In this document: one piece after another, positions 11,768 through 25,000 of the stretch
Position numbering within the stretch: the stretch's first letter is position 1
Layout: every line of letters starts with the position of its first letter
Source: Mytilus californianus
Taxonomy: Eukaryota; Mollusca; Bivalvia; Mytilida; Mytilidae
NCBI RefSeq assembly: GCF_021869535.1
Contig: NW_026262668.1
Location: 10,276,348-10,340,347 of the forward strand
Reading direction: 5' to 3'
Length of the DNA: 64,000 nucleotides
The notes under the pieces: generated by a model
Told to the model about the DNA's origin: nothing
Databases searched by the model: none
What the model saw: the letters and a program-made list of their open reading frames with translations, nothing else
Program-made: the position numbers and the translations under genes

Positions 11768-12898
11768 AACACAACATAGAGTTTATGTAAGGGCTGTATG
11801 GAGGCAACATAGAGTTTATGTAAGGGTTGTATGGAGGCAACATAGAGTTTATGTAAGGGTTGTATGGAGGCAACATAGAGTTTATGTAAGGGTTGTATGG
11901 AGGCAACATAGAGTTTATGTAAGGGTTGTATGGAGGCAACATAGAGTTTATGTAAAGGTTGTATGGAGGCAACATAGAGTTTATGTTAAGGGTTGTATGG
12001 AGGCAACATAGAGTTTATGTAAGGGTTGTATGGAGACAACATAGAGTTTATGTAAGGGTTGTATGGAGGCAACATAGAGTTTATGTAAGGGTTGTATGGA
12101 GACAACATAGAGTTTATGTAAGGGTTGTATGGAGACAACATAGAGTTTATGTAAGGGTTGTATGGAGGCAACATAGAGTTTATGTAAGGGTTGTATGGAG
12201 GCAACATAGAGTTTATGTAAGGGTTGTATGGAGGCAACATAGAGTTTATGTAAGGGTTGTATGGAGGCAACATAGAGTTTATGTAAGGGTTGTATGGAGG
12301 CAACATAGAGTTTATGTAAGGGTTGTATGGAGGCAACATAGAGTTTATGTAAGGGTTGTATGGAGGCAACATAGAGTTTATGTAAGGGTTGTATGGAGGC
12401 AACATAGAGTTTATGTAAGGGTTGTATGGAGGCAACATAGAGTTTATGTAAGGGTTGTATGGAGGCAACATAGAGTTTATGTAAGGGTTGTATGGAGGCA
12501 ACATAGAGTTTATGTAAGGGTTGTATGGAGGCAACATAGAGTTTATGTAAGGGTTGTATGGAGGCAACATAGAGTTTATGTAAGGGTTGTATGGAGGCAA
12601 CATAGAGTTTATGTAAGGGTTGTATGGAGGCAACATAGAGTTTATGTAAGGGTTGTATGGAGGCAACATAGAGTTTATGTAAGGGTTGTATGGAGGCAAC
12701 ATAGAGTTTATGTAAGGGTTGTATGGAGGCAACATAGAGTTTATGTTAAGGGTTGTATGGAGACAACATAGAGTTTATGTAAGGGTTGTATGGAGGCAAC
12801 ATAGAGTTTATGTAAGGGTTGTATGGAGGCAACATAGAGTTTATGTAAGGGTTGTATGGAGGCAACATAGAGTTTATGTAAGGGTTGTATGGAGGCAA
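11768..12898 (+). repeat. 33-bp minisatellite, ~34 copies
   Basis: A 33-bp unit containing CAACATAGAGTTTATGTAAG then GGTTGTATGGAGG is repeated about 34 times with very high identity; common variants are GGAGACAAC for GGAGGCAAC. Because 33 is a multiple of three, long ORFs run through both strands. Two copies carry one extra T (near 11985 and 12745), which breaks those ORFs. The array ends about 105 bp before the first modelled CRAT exon, so it may lie within a CRAT intron. Confidence 0.97.
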
Positions 12899-13032
12899 GG
12901 AACACTAATGTTTTGTATTAAACCAGTGCATTTCAGCTGCTGAATAATAAGTAAACAACTATGAATCAATCATAACCACATATTGTTTTTTTATTATTTC
13001 AGATAACAAACATCATAGGAAAACAACAGAAA

Positions 13033-16000
13033 ATGAAGCCCACAAAAGTAATTGGGAGAATGTTTGCCCAGCAAGAATCCTTGCCTAAATTACCCGTCCC
13101 TGCCTTAGATGCCACACTGCAGAAGTATCTTAGAACTGTTAGACCATTAGTTTCTGATGAAGACTTTGAACAAACAAAAAAGGTTAACTATCTTTAGGAA
13201 ATAAAGAAACATGAACATTGTCTCATTGGCAATCATACCACATCTTCTTAATACAATCAGAAGTGAAAAAAAAACTTTTACAATGTCAAGTTTTACTATT
13301 CAATTCTCATTACACATATTTTTATTAAGAAAATTATAAACTTGTATAAGTCATGTAAGTCCTCATATAAATCATATTTTTTTTTCTGAAATTTTATTAC
13401 TAAAATGTTTCTCTTCTGAAGGATCATTTCAAATTTCAGCCTAGCTCTAATCCAAATAATGACTACAATTTGGTTCAGAATTTATAGCACACTATAAACC
13501 ATTAATACATTAGCCAGTTAAACAATTTTAGATATTGACACTTTGGAGACTTTGAACCAGAATAAGATATTCAATGCTGACACTAGTGCTCCAATTGTAT
13601 TATTTAATGTTTTTACATTTTGAAAAGGGGCCATTTGATTGGTCTGAAGTGGACCTTTTACATGTTCGAGGGCATTACAAGTTTTTGCTCCTGATTTGGC
13701 TTAATGCATTAGATTCTTAAATTTGTACAATGAACGATAAGTAGGTGTACCATATTCTTAAACAAAACAAAATATTCTTAAACTGCTAGCTCCATTGTCT
13801 ACCATGAGTAGGTTTGATATTGTTCATAATACATTTATATTAACAGTATGTTGAGGAGTTCAGAAGGAGTTCTGGACCAAAACTACAGAAGTTCTTAGAG
13901 GAGAGAGCAACAAAGGAAGTAAATTGGGTAAGGTTTCTTTATTTCTGTAAACAGATCAAAATTTGAAGAAAATTTGTTCGTCTTTAAGAATGAATAAAAA
14001 AATGATGTGAAGTGTAAGTCAATGAGACAGCAACCCAGAATAACCAAAGGACATCTTGATGCCAATATACAGTCAACAACAAAAGATCAAATGTCTACAC
14101 AATATGTCAAGCTCCCCAAGTCTAGAATGGGTCAGAATTAGTAATGATTTATTTACTTACACATGTAGTACATAATTAACCTGATCAATACTTTGGGCAG
14201 ATGTCAGATCGGAATAAAGTTTATTCAACAATTTATAGAATGATTATATTCTTTTATAATTATTGGTAGACTTTGATGCACATTTGTAGTTTATTATTCT
14301 TCATTAAAATTTTGATAATTCAAAGCTATAAAAAAGAAAAGAAAGCATATACCAGTGCAAAATTGTGTTACGATTGATGAAGTCATAAGTGAGAATGAGA
14401 TTTCATTTGTTATTTCAGAGTTATTGGTCTTTGACATTGTTTCACATATCAAACACTAACTTGAATATCAATTGTATATTGTGTTTTGGATTGGTGAAAG
14501 TAAACTAACTCCCTTTCGATTTTGAAAATTTTCCCAGTTTGTCATTCCAGAAAAGCAGTGTTAAAATCTCTGATTGTATGATTTTCAGTTATCAGAATGG
14601 TGGGCCAGTGTAGCTTATTTAGAATTCAGAAATCCTGTAGTAATTCACGTCAGTCCTGGAATTGTTCTACCAAAACAGAATTATACAGATACAGATGGAC
14701 AACTGAGGTATAAGATAACGATGCTACATGACACAGGGCTGTAATTATAGGTTGGTGGGTTTGGGTTTATCCTGAAATTGTGCTGTAAAAAATACACAGG
14801 TACAGAATGACAGCTGAGGTATAGAAGAATGATTCTACAGGTCAAAGGGATAAGAATAGGGGGGGGGGGGGGGGGTCATCATGGAATTGAACTTTTAAAA
14901 CAGAATTACACAGAAATTGATTGACATCTGAGGTTTGAAACAGTGATTCCATAGACACAAGGACGTGGGATGATGTTATAATCCAACATGTTCATTACTA
15001 TTAGTATAACATGTATACAAAAATTTGGAATATCTGTAGATGTTTTTCTGTGTAAAATTTTTTTTTGATACAGGTCTTAAATAAAGAGAACAATGTATCA
15101 CAAAATCTGTATCACATACACTTAAGCAGTATCTGACAGCATTTTAACCTCATTAATGCATGTTGCTACAGAATGTGATAGAAAATTTTCCATGTTAACA
15201 ATAGAAACAAGTATTTATTATAAGATACCCTTACTCATGTGTTACTTCAATGGATATATTTGACATAGAGTTTTGTACAAAATATATGCCTGGCACACAT
15301 TATAGTTTTTTATATAAGTCATTTTATAATCATTTAATCATTTCAGCATTAACAAGGACATAAATACAATAGTAACATTAAACAATGTCAACCAAGAAAT
15401 TATTAACAGCAAAAGATCAGAAAGTGTATGTGTATCAAGCAAGTTCTTATAACAGAGGGTACCTGATACAAGAATAGCTAATTTTCTAACTTTGTTAATA
15501 CCATTAGTTCAGTTATTTGTTTTAAAAAAGAAATGTACATGTAACATTAAACAGTCATTTATTTCAGATTTGCTGCAAAACTTGTGGCTGGAGTATTGGA
15601 CTATAAAATTATGGTTGATGAGTGAGTATGTAAATGAAAAAAAAACACACTTTATAAATTTCATGCGTCTGAAGTGCTTTTCTGGGTGAACTTTCTTCTG
15701 TAACGCTCAAACATTTGGAAGCCAGGGATGTATGAATATATGCAGAAATGAAAGAGCTATATTACATTATCTTTTAACCAAGCTCTGTTCTTTACCTGTT
15801 AATAAATTACATCAAATTATGGAGGATTGCAACACAATTTCATTTTTATAAACATAACAAATTAGAGGGAGCTCAGTATTATCAAAATAACCAGGAAAAT
15901 CTTCCAAATTATAATTGCATATTGTTATTCTAAACTGTTTCCCAAAACTAATTGACCACAAAAACATTTCACTAAAATCAAATATGTCAATAAAGGTTTT

Positions 16001-19000
16001 GATTTTGTAATTATTGCCGGTATTTTTAATGATCATTCTGTAAAAGAGCAAATTCCTGGTTATTTTGATAATACTGAGCTCCCTCTAATTTGTTATTTTT
16101 ATAAAAAATCTACCCGGAAATATGTGTTTAATTATAGCGAGGTGTGTAAAGATGTTAATATCATTCAATACACCCATGTCATGAAATTGCAGTAATTCCA
16201 AATACATATATGGCCCCAGTTCCCATGTTATAACAGGAGACCTTAACATCGTCCAGGGCCGAGAGTTGTAATCTTTCCTTAGTTAAGGACCGAAATATCG
16301 TCCCCTGTCAATTATTAATTGGAATGAGTGTCGTAACATCATCCACGACTCACTCTCTACTTACCGCACGAAATGGATAAAATGAGAAAAAGCTGACAAA
16401 AAATCCTTAGATTCTTTTTTTAATTCAGTAATGAACATAGTCGATATTCGTTTTAAATTTTTTAAAGAACATTTTACTCCTAACAACCATAATAGCCCTA
16501 TTTCTCTATCAAACATAAGCTAAAAGAACTCGCCAAGGAATTTGTTTTTGTCTGGCTGATTAGGCTGCCAATAATATCATTATTGTTTGACGTAAATTTT
16601 ACATTGAGGTTCTGCAAAAGGAAATCACGAATTCACCAACATTCAAACTGACTCCATTTTCGGAAAATAACATCTGTAACAAACATAAACTTTTAGCTAC
16701 CTCTTTACAAGCAGAACGAAATATAATGAAAGTTCTAACTATGTACTGGCTTCAAAAGCTGCACAAAACACCTTACAAATATAGATTTATTTCGTCTTCA
16801 ATCCATTATTCCACTACTAAACTGTCTAATCTACTTACTAGTACACTTGGTACAATCATAAACCTGGTAATAAATTGTTCAAATAAGGCCTTTGAAAATA
16901 GTGGAATTAATTACTTTTGGAGTGTCAAAAATTCGTTGGAAGTACTTGATAAATTGCATGCTTATATTGGTGATTTCGAATCTGTTCAAAGTTTTGATTT
17001 TTTTACCCTATATACCACTTTGCCTCATAATCTCATTAAGAAATAATTCACACATCTAATTAAATGGGCATTTAAAAAGTCAGAATGCGAATATATATGT
17101 TCAAACTCTTTTAGGTCATTTTTTAGTAACAACAAACAAAAGAACTATGTCAATTGGACCTACAATAACTGCACTTAAATTTTTACTAGAAAACATGTTT
17201 GTTCGCTATGGAAATTCCGTATCTCGTCAAGTTATTGGAATTCCAATGGGGATTGACTGTGCACCTGTTATTGCGGACCTGTTTCTGTATTGTTATGAGT
17301 TACAATTTCTGACTAAAATCAGCAAAGACCCATCGAAACAACATCTGAAACAAAAATTCAATAACACTTTTAGATATTTGGATGATATATTGGCTCTGAA
17401 TAATGACGACTTCAGTATGTACACTAAAATGATTTATCCTGCTGAACTGACTTTAAATAAAGCTAATACTAACAATGAACACTGCCCTTTCCTGGATCTT
17501 GATATCTATATCTTTAATGGGAAGTTTAATACCAAAATTTAGGATAAAAGAGATGATTTTTCATTTCCTATTGTTAATCATCCATTTTTAGATGGTGACG
17601 TTCCCTTGTCACCATCTTATGATGTTTATATATCTCAATTTGTTCGATTCGCTCGTGTATGTAACAACGTATTTGATTTAAACAAAAGAAATATCTGTAT
17701 TACTGAAAATTATTACACCAGGGTTTTCAATATCACAAACTAGTCAAAACATTTACTAAATTTTATCATTGGTACAAGGACATCATTTGTAAATATAAAT
17801 CAACATGCAGACATCTTATACATTCAGGTATTTCACATCCAATCTTTTATGGTAATATTCTATACAAATCACAAAAATGTCTTCATTCACCTCAAAAGCT
17901 AACCAAACCTTGAAACAGACTTATTCAGAAGGAATATAGTTACGATACTGTTGTCAGGTCATTAAAGATGGCATATTTGGGAATTCTGTGTATAGTTACG
18001 ATACTGTTGTCAGGTCATTAAAGATGGCATATTTGGGAATTAATATTGATTCACTCATAGGGTCTATGCATCGGAAATAAACACATTTATTCTAAAACCA
18101 GTTGTTGGCATGATATGGGTTATGTTCTTCTCATATATTTTATGATGTTATGATACTAAACCCCTAACGGGAGAGATTGTGCTTGATTTTCATATGATGA
18201 AGACATGATCTTTCAATCAGTTTAATTGAGGTCTGGAGTTGGCATATCAGTAACTGCTAGTAGTCCTTTGTTAATTTATGTATCATTGTCATTTTGCTTA
18301 GTTTCTTTTGTTACCTATTCTGACATCGGACTCCGACTTCTTTTAAACTGAGTTTTACTGTGCATATTGCTATGTGTTTGTTTATTCTACATTGGCTAGC
18401 GGTATAGGTGGAGGGTTGAGATCACACAAAACATGTTTAACCCTGCCACATTTTTGCGCCTGTCCCAAGTCAGGAGCATCTGGCCTTTGTTAGTTTTGTA
18501 TGTTTTTTTTAAATTTAGTTCGTTTATATGTTTCTGAGTTTAGTGTGACGTCCATTTTCACTGAACTAGTACATATTTTTGTTTAGGGGCCAGCTGAAGC
18601 CCGCCTCCGGGTGCGGGATTTTCTCGCTGTGTTGAAGACCCATTGGTGGCCTTCGGCTGTTTTGTGCTCTTTGGTCAGGCTGTTGTCTCTTTGACACATT
18701 CCCCATTTCTATTCTCAATTTTATGTATTGATACAGTACACACAATGTGTTGTATGTTTGTTGATAGTCAGTATACATGAATTAATACAGTACACACAAG
18801 GTGTTGTATGTTTGTTGATAGTCAGTACACATGAATTAATACAGTACACACATGGTGTTGTATGTTTGTTGATAGTCAGTATGCCTGAACTAATACAGTA
18901 CACACAAGGAGTTGTATTTTTGTTGATAGTCAGTATACATGAACTAATACAGTACACACAAGGTGTTGTATGTTTGTTGATAGTCAGTATACATGAACTA

Positions 19001-22000
19001 ATACAGTACACACAAGGTGTTGTATGTTTGTTGATAGTCACTATGCATGAACTAATACAGTACACACAAGGTGTTGTATGTTTGTTGATAGTCAGTATAT
19101 ATGAATTAATACAGTACACACAAAGTGTTGTATGTTTGTTGATAGTCAGTATACATGAATTAATACAGTACACACAAGGTGTTGTATGTTTGTTGATAGT
19201 CAGTATACATGAACTAATACAGTACACACAAGGTGTTGTATGTTTGTAGATAGTCAGTATACATGAATTACCGTAAATTGGGAAATTTTGGAGGTTTTCT
19301 CTCCAAAGGCATGTGTTACATTATTGGTGTGTTTAGTTTTGGTGCCTCGTCCAATTGTTATTTTTAATTTTGTTACAACAGTAGTGAGCACACTCATTCA
19401 TATTTGCCTTTATTTACCCGTTTATAGACAAAATATCATTTAATTTCTAAAACAAGAAACACGACTAATTTAACCTAATGAAGGAATCGGATACGGATGC
19501 AATTGCAAATAATTCCGTTTTGTGGTTCAAAGCTTAAGGAAGTTATGAAATAAAATCTTAAACATTAAAATCACTATTTAAATAGATTGTTAATTTTAAA
19601 CAAATATCATATGAAATAAATTTTAATCATCTCTATTGCAGTACATGTTAATCTATTGACAATCAAGGATTTAAATTTTAATCCTTATGCCTCTGGCAGT
19701 ACATGTTTATTAATTGAAGATAAAGGATTATAAGGAGTTTTGATATTCTAATTACCTATAACCATGATAACGATGTCTAAGTATATGTAAGAGAATGATA
19801 ATCCCTTTCTTCATGATTAAGTACGAGCGTTAGCGAGTACTTATCATGAAGTAAGGGATTATCATTCACTTACAAACTTAGAATATTGTAAAGTGCTCAA
19901 GGCTCAAATGATCTCTTGATTGGTTTTACTCAGAATTAGTTTCATTGTCAGTGCAATGTTTATAATTTATGCATGACTTCCTTTTTAGGCATTTCATTTA
20001 TGGATTAGTTTTAGCAGAGACATATATACACATATACATGTGTATATATGTCTCTGGTTTTAGTGATGTCAGGACTTTCTTATAATTTGGGAGTATTAAA
20101 TAAAAATGTATTTTAGACATTAGGTGACACAACAATACAAAGAAAAAGGTAGGAATTGTATATGTTTCCTGATTGTGAGTATGAATGTAAATCATGTAAT
20201 ATTTTAGTGAGGAATTATCCTTTTTTTATTTACAGTTTAAATCAACAAATACATTTGAGTTACAACTAATTTTATTTCACAGCCAATATTTTGGTCCGGC
20301 TTTTTAAATCAAATACTATTTCATTATGTCAGGGGAATGTTAAAAAAAAATGATTTTAAAAGATTTAAATATATTCAAAAATTAAATTCCTGTTTTATTT
20401 TATTTTATCGGAACATTGGAAATAAACTCTTTTTTCCCAACCGCTGGTCCAGTAATCAGAGTTTTGGAAAGCTAAAGATTTTGGTTGTTTTTGATTTTAA
20501 AACTTTTTTTTGTATTGCTTTGATATTGTTTAATTTTTTAGTAATTTGAAGTTATTAATATTTTCATAATTAATTAAAGCTACCAATTTTACTGCACCAG
20601 TAAACTTCAACTTATTTTGATTTTTTTGTTTGTTTCACAATTCAACAATCACTGTGTGATAAATCCTTTCAATCTGATAAATGTGCTTCGGGGCAGTTGT
20701 TACTAATTTATAGAAACTCTTTGTTTTGAACTGTAAATAGACCCAAACAATAGGATAATCCTTTACTAAGAACATGATTTACATTCATTCTTCTCAATTA
20801 AGAGACATCAAATCCTACAATTTTATTGGTCGAGAGCACTTTGCTATATTCTAATCAGCAATAGCCTGGCATATTTATGACATGTGTGAATAAAAATTCA
20901 TGCTGTGTTTTTTTTTAACAATTTCAGAAAATTGACAATTAAGTAAAAATTGTATAGCGTTTTTGTCAAATTATACCGGGTATTTATTTGCAGATTTGGC
21001 TATGTATAGAATTGTAGGAAATATACGGAAGATATAATCACATCAAATATTTTCCCCAACAATTAACATTACGATATTGTTGTATCGGTATGCGATTTTG
21101 GCATTTCAATTTTTAGTGTTTGCTTTATTTTCGTTTTTTTTTAATTTTGGCACTTTCATTGGAGGCACCAAATAAACCAAAATAAAACTACGACCAAAAT
21201 TTCCCAATTTACGGTAATAGAGAACACACAATGTGATTCAGTTAAAAGTCTATCTTGCTGGTATCAAGTGATTAATGTGAAAGAAGGCGATTGAACCTGA
21301 TTTCACTCTAATTTATGTCTCTGACAGTATTACCTGTGGAATAAACAAACGTTTTAGAGTGAATCGCCCACAATCAGAAGAATTACAAATAAAATTTGCT
21401 GCAAGAGTGATTTTTAAATGATTCACAGATTGTGACAAAAGAAGGAAATGTCTTTAGATTATGAAAAAAAAAAGAAACAAACCACTTCCAATATGATGAA
21501 TAGTAATTAGTGTTGATGCCAAGTTAATAGCTTAAACATCCAATTAATTTACTATAAGGTTTGAATAATTTCCTTGCACATTATATTATGACACATGAAA
21601 AAAAAAGAAAATGTTTCTTTATTAAACAAGATAAAGGGCTGTTTTGCAATAAACATGATATGATAATAACTATAGTTGTTATTGGTTTATGTCTGCCATT
21701 AATTTTCTTTTTTTATCGCTATTAACATAAACCATGCCATTAGTTTCTCTTTTCAATTGTTTTATATTTATTCATGTAATATTTGATATTTATACAATAA
21801 TATTTATTATTTGAGTTGATATGTGTGAGTGCTTTTCCAATCTGTCAGATATGTCAGATACCTACTTCCTGTTTTCTGACAGTATTAAGTATGAGGGGTG
21901 TTACTGGTGTATGTAGAGCAACACATTATTAATTTTTCTATATCCAGAAATATCCACATTGTTTAATGAAATGATATAATTACAGACAGACATTGGAAGT

Positions 22001-25000
22001 AGAATATATGGGAAAGAATCCCTTGTGCATGACCCAGTTTTACAAAATATTGTCTGCCTGCCGAACACCTGGACTAAAGAAGGATACATGGGAGTGTTTT
22101 CCCCCTGATGAACCTAACCCACCAACCCATGTCACAGTCATTCATAATAATACAGTAAGTATTTCATTGGAATTACATTGAGGTGAATTATTCTGGAATT
22201 ATGAGAATTCAACATTATCCCTTCCTCTGCACTCAAAACTGTAATTTTTGTCCATAATTCACTTTAAACTTTATTTGAATTTAAAAATAAGAAGATGTGG
22301 TATTATTGCCAATGAGACAAGTCGCCACCCAATACCAAATTACATAGAAGTTAGCAACTATATGTAACCGTAAAGCCTTTAACAATGAACAAAACCCATA
22401 TTGCATAGCAAGCTATAAAATGCCCTAATTTTGTTTATTTGGGAAAGACATGAAAGCAATTCTCTTATGGTTGTAGCCTGTTATCTTTTTCTTATCTATT
22501 TCTTACATGAAGATATATTTCTTGTAACACACTGCAGGGATTGTGATACGAAGTAGTGATACGAAAAATGTGTTTATTTGATTGGCTTATCCAGCATCAT
22601 GAGACGATATTATGACATTTCTATTGGCTATTCATTAGGTCATCAATGATTTTCAAAGGTTAGGACAATGTACATTTCCTCCATGGCAACAGACATATGT
22701 GATATCTTCAACAATATACAAATTACTCACACTTTTCACCTGAAAATCTTCTTTTTGACAAATTTTATTACATTCTGAAAAATACAAAAAGTTTTAAAAT
22801 GTCTGATGTTAAAGTTTGACACAGGAACAGGACATATGACATCATGCTGGTATGTGCAAAAGACTAGATCAACAATTCATGTAATTTTTAATTTAACACA
22901 ATGAGAGTGATGACCATAAGAGAAACAGGTTTTACAACTCGTGATAGTTGGATATCGCTTGATATCAACTCTCGCCAAGGCTTGTTTATTGTTATTAAAA
23001 TTAAATATCTCGAGTTGATATCAAGTAATATTCGTTTCTCACTCGTTATAAAACCTATAACTATTCTGCTATTTTAATAAAAGAAAGTGGTTTTATGGAT
23101 GTATCAGGAATGCTCAAACCTGAACATTAGAAAACCAGATATGTATAAATTTGTAATGTATGGAGCTACATTCAATACCCTTACAGGAATCTTTAGAATT
23201 CTTTACAATAACTAATCATGTCCATCAATGGTTACACTTACAAATAACTGGACTTATTTTGATAAAATGAGTTAGCAGGTGTTTTTTTTATTTTTTGATA
23301 ATTTGTGAAAACTCTGATGGATCTATTCCAGGTAAATGAAGTGATAATAGTTGATTACATACTGTTAAAGTTTCTCTGTTTGGTTGATTACATACTGTTA
23401 AAGTTTCTCTGTTCTCTGTTTAACATCAATGATATCATACATGTTGTTCTAAATAACTTGGAAATGGTGTTTACTTGTTGAAAATCTCTGTGTGAGTTAA
23501 AATAAATGGTGTTGACATTCAAATTTTTTTTTCAGAAACAAATACCTCCCAGTTAATGCAAAGATATATAATGGGAATTTAGGGCTATTCTTACTTTAAA
23601 AATAAATTTATGTTAAATTTGATAAATATTTAAGTCAATTTTCAAACATTTGCATTTTTTGTATAAAGAAAGAATGAAAGAAGACATTGGTATACATCAA
23701 TGAGACAGAAACCAAACAATATTTTGTTAACATTCAAGAGTGTCAGTATCTTTCATATGCACTTTTAGTTTTCTCATTTGCAGATGGAACTTTCATATAA
23801 ATATTCTATGAATTCCTTATATAATAAGCAATTAATTCAGGTGTAATTTATCAGTAGTGTACGAGGTACTGCCTCTTATTGAAAGGCCTGAACATTTTAC
23901 AATGGTCTTTATCTTTTAGCCATTAACTAATATTCTGGTTTTGTTTTTCATTCAGTTTTTCTCATTAGAAGCTTATGGTAAAAACCACAAGCCTCTAAGT
24001 GTAGACCAGATTTATAACCAGCTGCAGAAAGTAGTTGAAATGTCGAAAAATCCCAGTACACCAGTTGGCATTCTGACTTCTGAGAATAGAAACACCTGGG
24101 CTAAAGCTCATAATCATTTAGTTAAAGGTATGTACAATTTAAAATACTTTATATTTCCAGCAATTAAACTGACAATTATTCAGTGATTGCATCAATGATC
24201 ATATAATTTTTAATTTTCATGTTTTGATCCTTCTTGAGTGTAATGAACTATTCACACACATTCCTCTCAAAATCTTACCTCTTCTGAAGCTAAATAAATA
24301 GGTTAAAAAAGAGGGAACAATTTGTTTTTACATGTTTGCCCCTAGCTTTCTTTAAGTGACAGTGTAATTTGTAAGAGTCTGATTTTATAAGGGTAAGATG
24401 AGAGTACCTGAAAATTTCCAAAATAATAGAAGGCTTAAATCCTGTAAAAATAATGTTAGTTTTATTGTCAATGTAATATGGTGATTGTCTGGTTTCTTTT
24501 ATAGTGCAGAAAAAAGTTTGTGATGTTTGGTCATGTCGGTCATGATTAACATATTTGACAAATAATTGTTGTTTTAAATTTAGGTTTTGGTTAAATAAAG
24601 TATTTGTAGCTGCCCTGGCTCATGTACTGTACTATATGTATTTCAGATAAAACGAACCAAGCAGCAATACAGAACATAAAGAGAAGTATTTTTGTACTCT
24701 GCCTCGATGAATTTTTGCCTGCTGACATGTCAGACGAGAGGAGTGTAGCGGCTAAAATTATGTTACATGGGGGTGGCAGTCAATTAAATACAGGCAACAG
24801 ATGGTTTGATAAAACTATACAGGTAAGTGACTGTTTGGCAGGCAACAGATGGTTTGATAAAACTATACAGGTAAGTGGCTGTTTGGCAGGCAACAGATGG
24901 TTTGTTCAAATTATACTGGTAATACTTGCACCATGATATGAAATGGCTATGAAAGATATTGACATTATTGTGTTTTAGCTGGATGGTTTTTATCATAAAA

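Larger units (their letters stand above)
16440..18725 (+). mobile_element. decayed Penelope-like (or related) retroelement with 3' region
   Basis: The frames here read as pieces of one reverse transcriptase followed by a long 3' untranslated part that ends near 18725. A second copy of the 3' end lies on the opposite strand at 49556-49843. Stops and frameshifts break the frame before 16726, between 17046 and 17147, and after 17542. A 56-bp direct duplication lies at 17936-18047. The element is in CRAT intron 4, in sense orientation. I assign it to Penelope-like elements from the RT motif style; a different RT clade is possible. Confidence 0.7.
19271..21214. mobile_element. TA-inserted DNA element with long terminal inverted repeats
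   Basis: The ends are inverted: CCGTAAATTGGGAAATTTTG on the left and CAAAATTTCCCAATTTACGG on the right. The inverted similarity continues inward through GGTGCCTC for roughly 100 bp with gaps. TA dinucleotides flank both sides (19269-19270 and 21215-21216), as in Tc1/mariner-type insertion. No transposase is visible in 1.94 kb. The interior holds a fold-back (19783-19877) and a 42-bp palindromic insertion (20015-20056). It lies inside the 54-bp minisatellite. Confidence 0.75.

Noticed and set aside
11768..12898. CRISPR-like array
   Set aside because: Units are contiguous and identical, without unique spacers, in a eukaryotic genome. The same holds for the other minisatellites.
11715..12943. 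Long ORFs on both strands with 11-residue repeats
   Set aside because: They are frames through a 33-bp minisatellite, whose length is a multiple of three. No start context, no flanking coding, and both strands are open.
18566..18778. Minus-strand ORF matching one at 49559-49753
   Set aside because: Shared because both lie in the 3' region of the Penelope-like element, which is non-coding on the sense strand.
18721..19249. 170-codon ORFs on both strands with 18-residue repeats
   Set aside because: Frames through a 54-bp minisatellite; not a protein gene.
21986..22154. Acceptor at 21989 (ACAGACAG) for CRAT exon 5
   Set aside because: The acceptor at 21985 keeps the phase with exon 4 and gives EQTLEVEY, matching the family; the later one would shift the frame.
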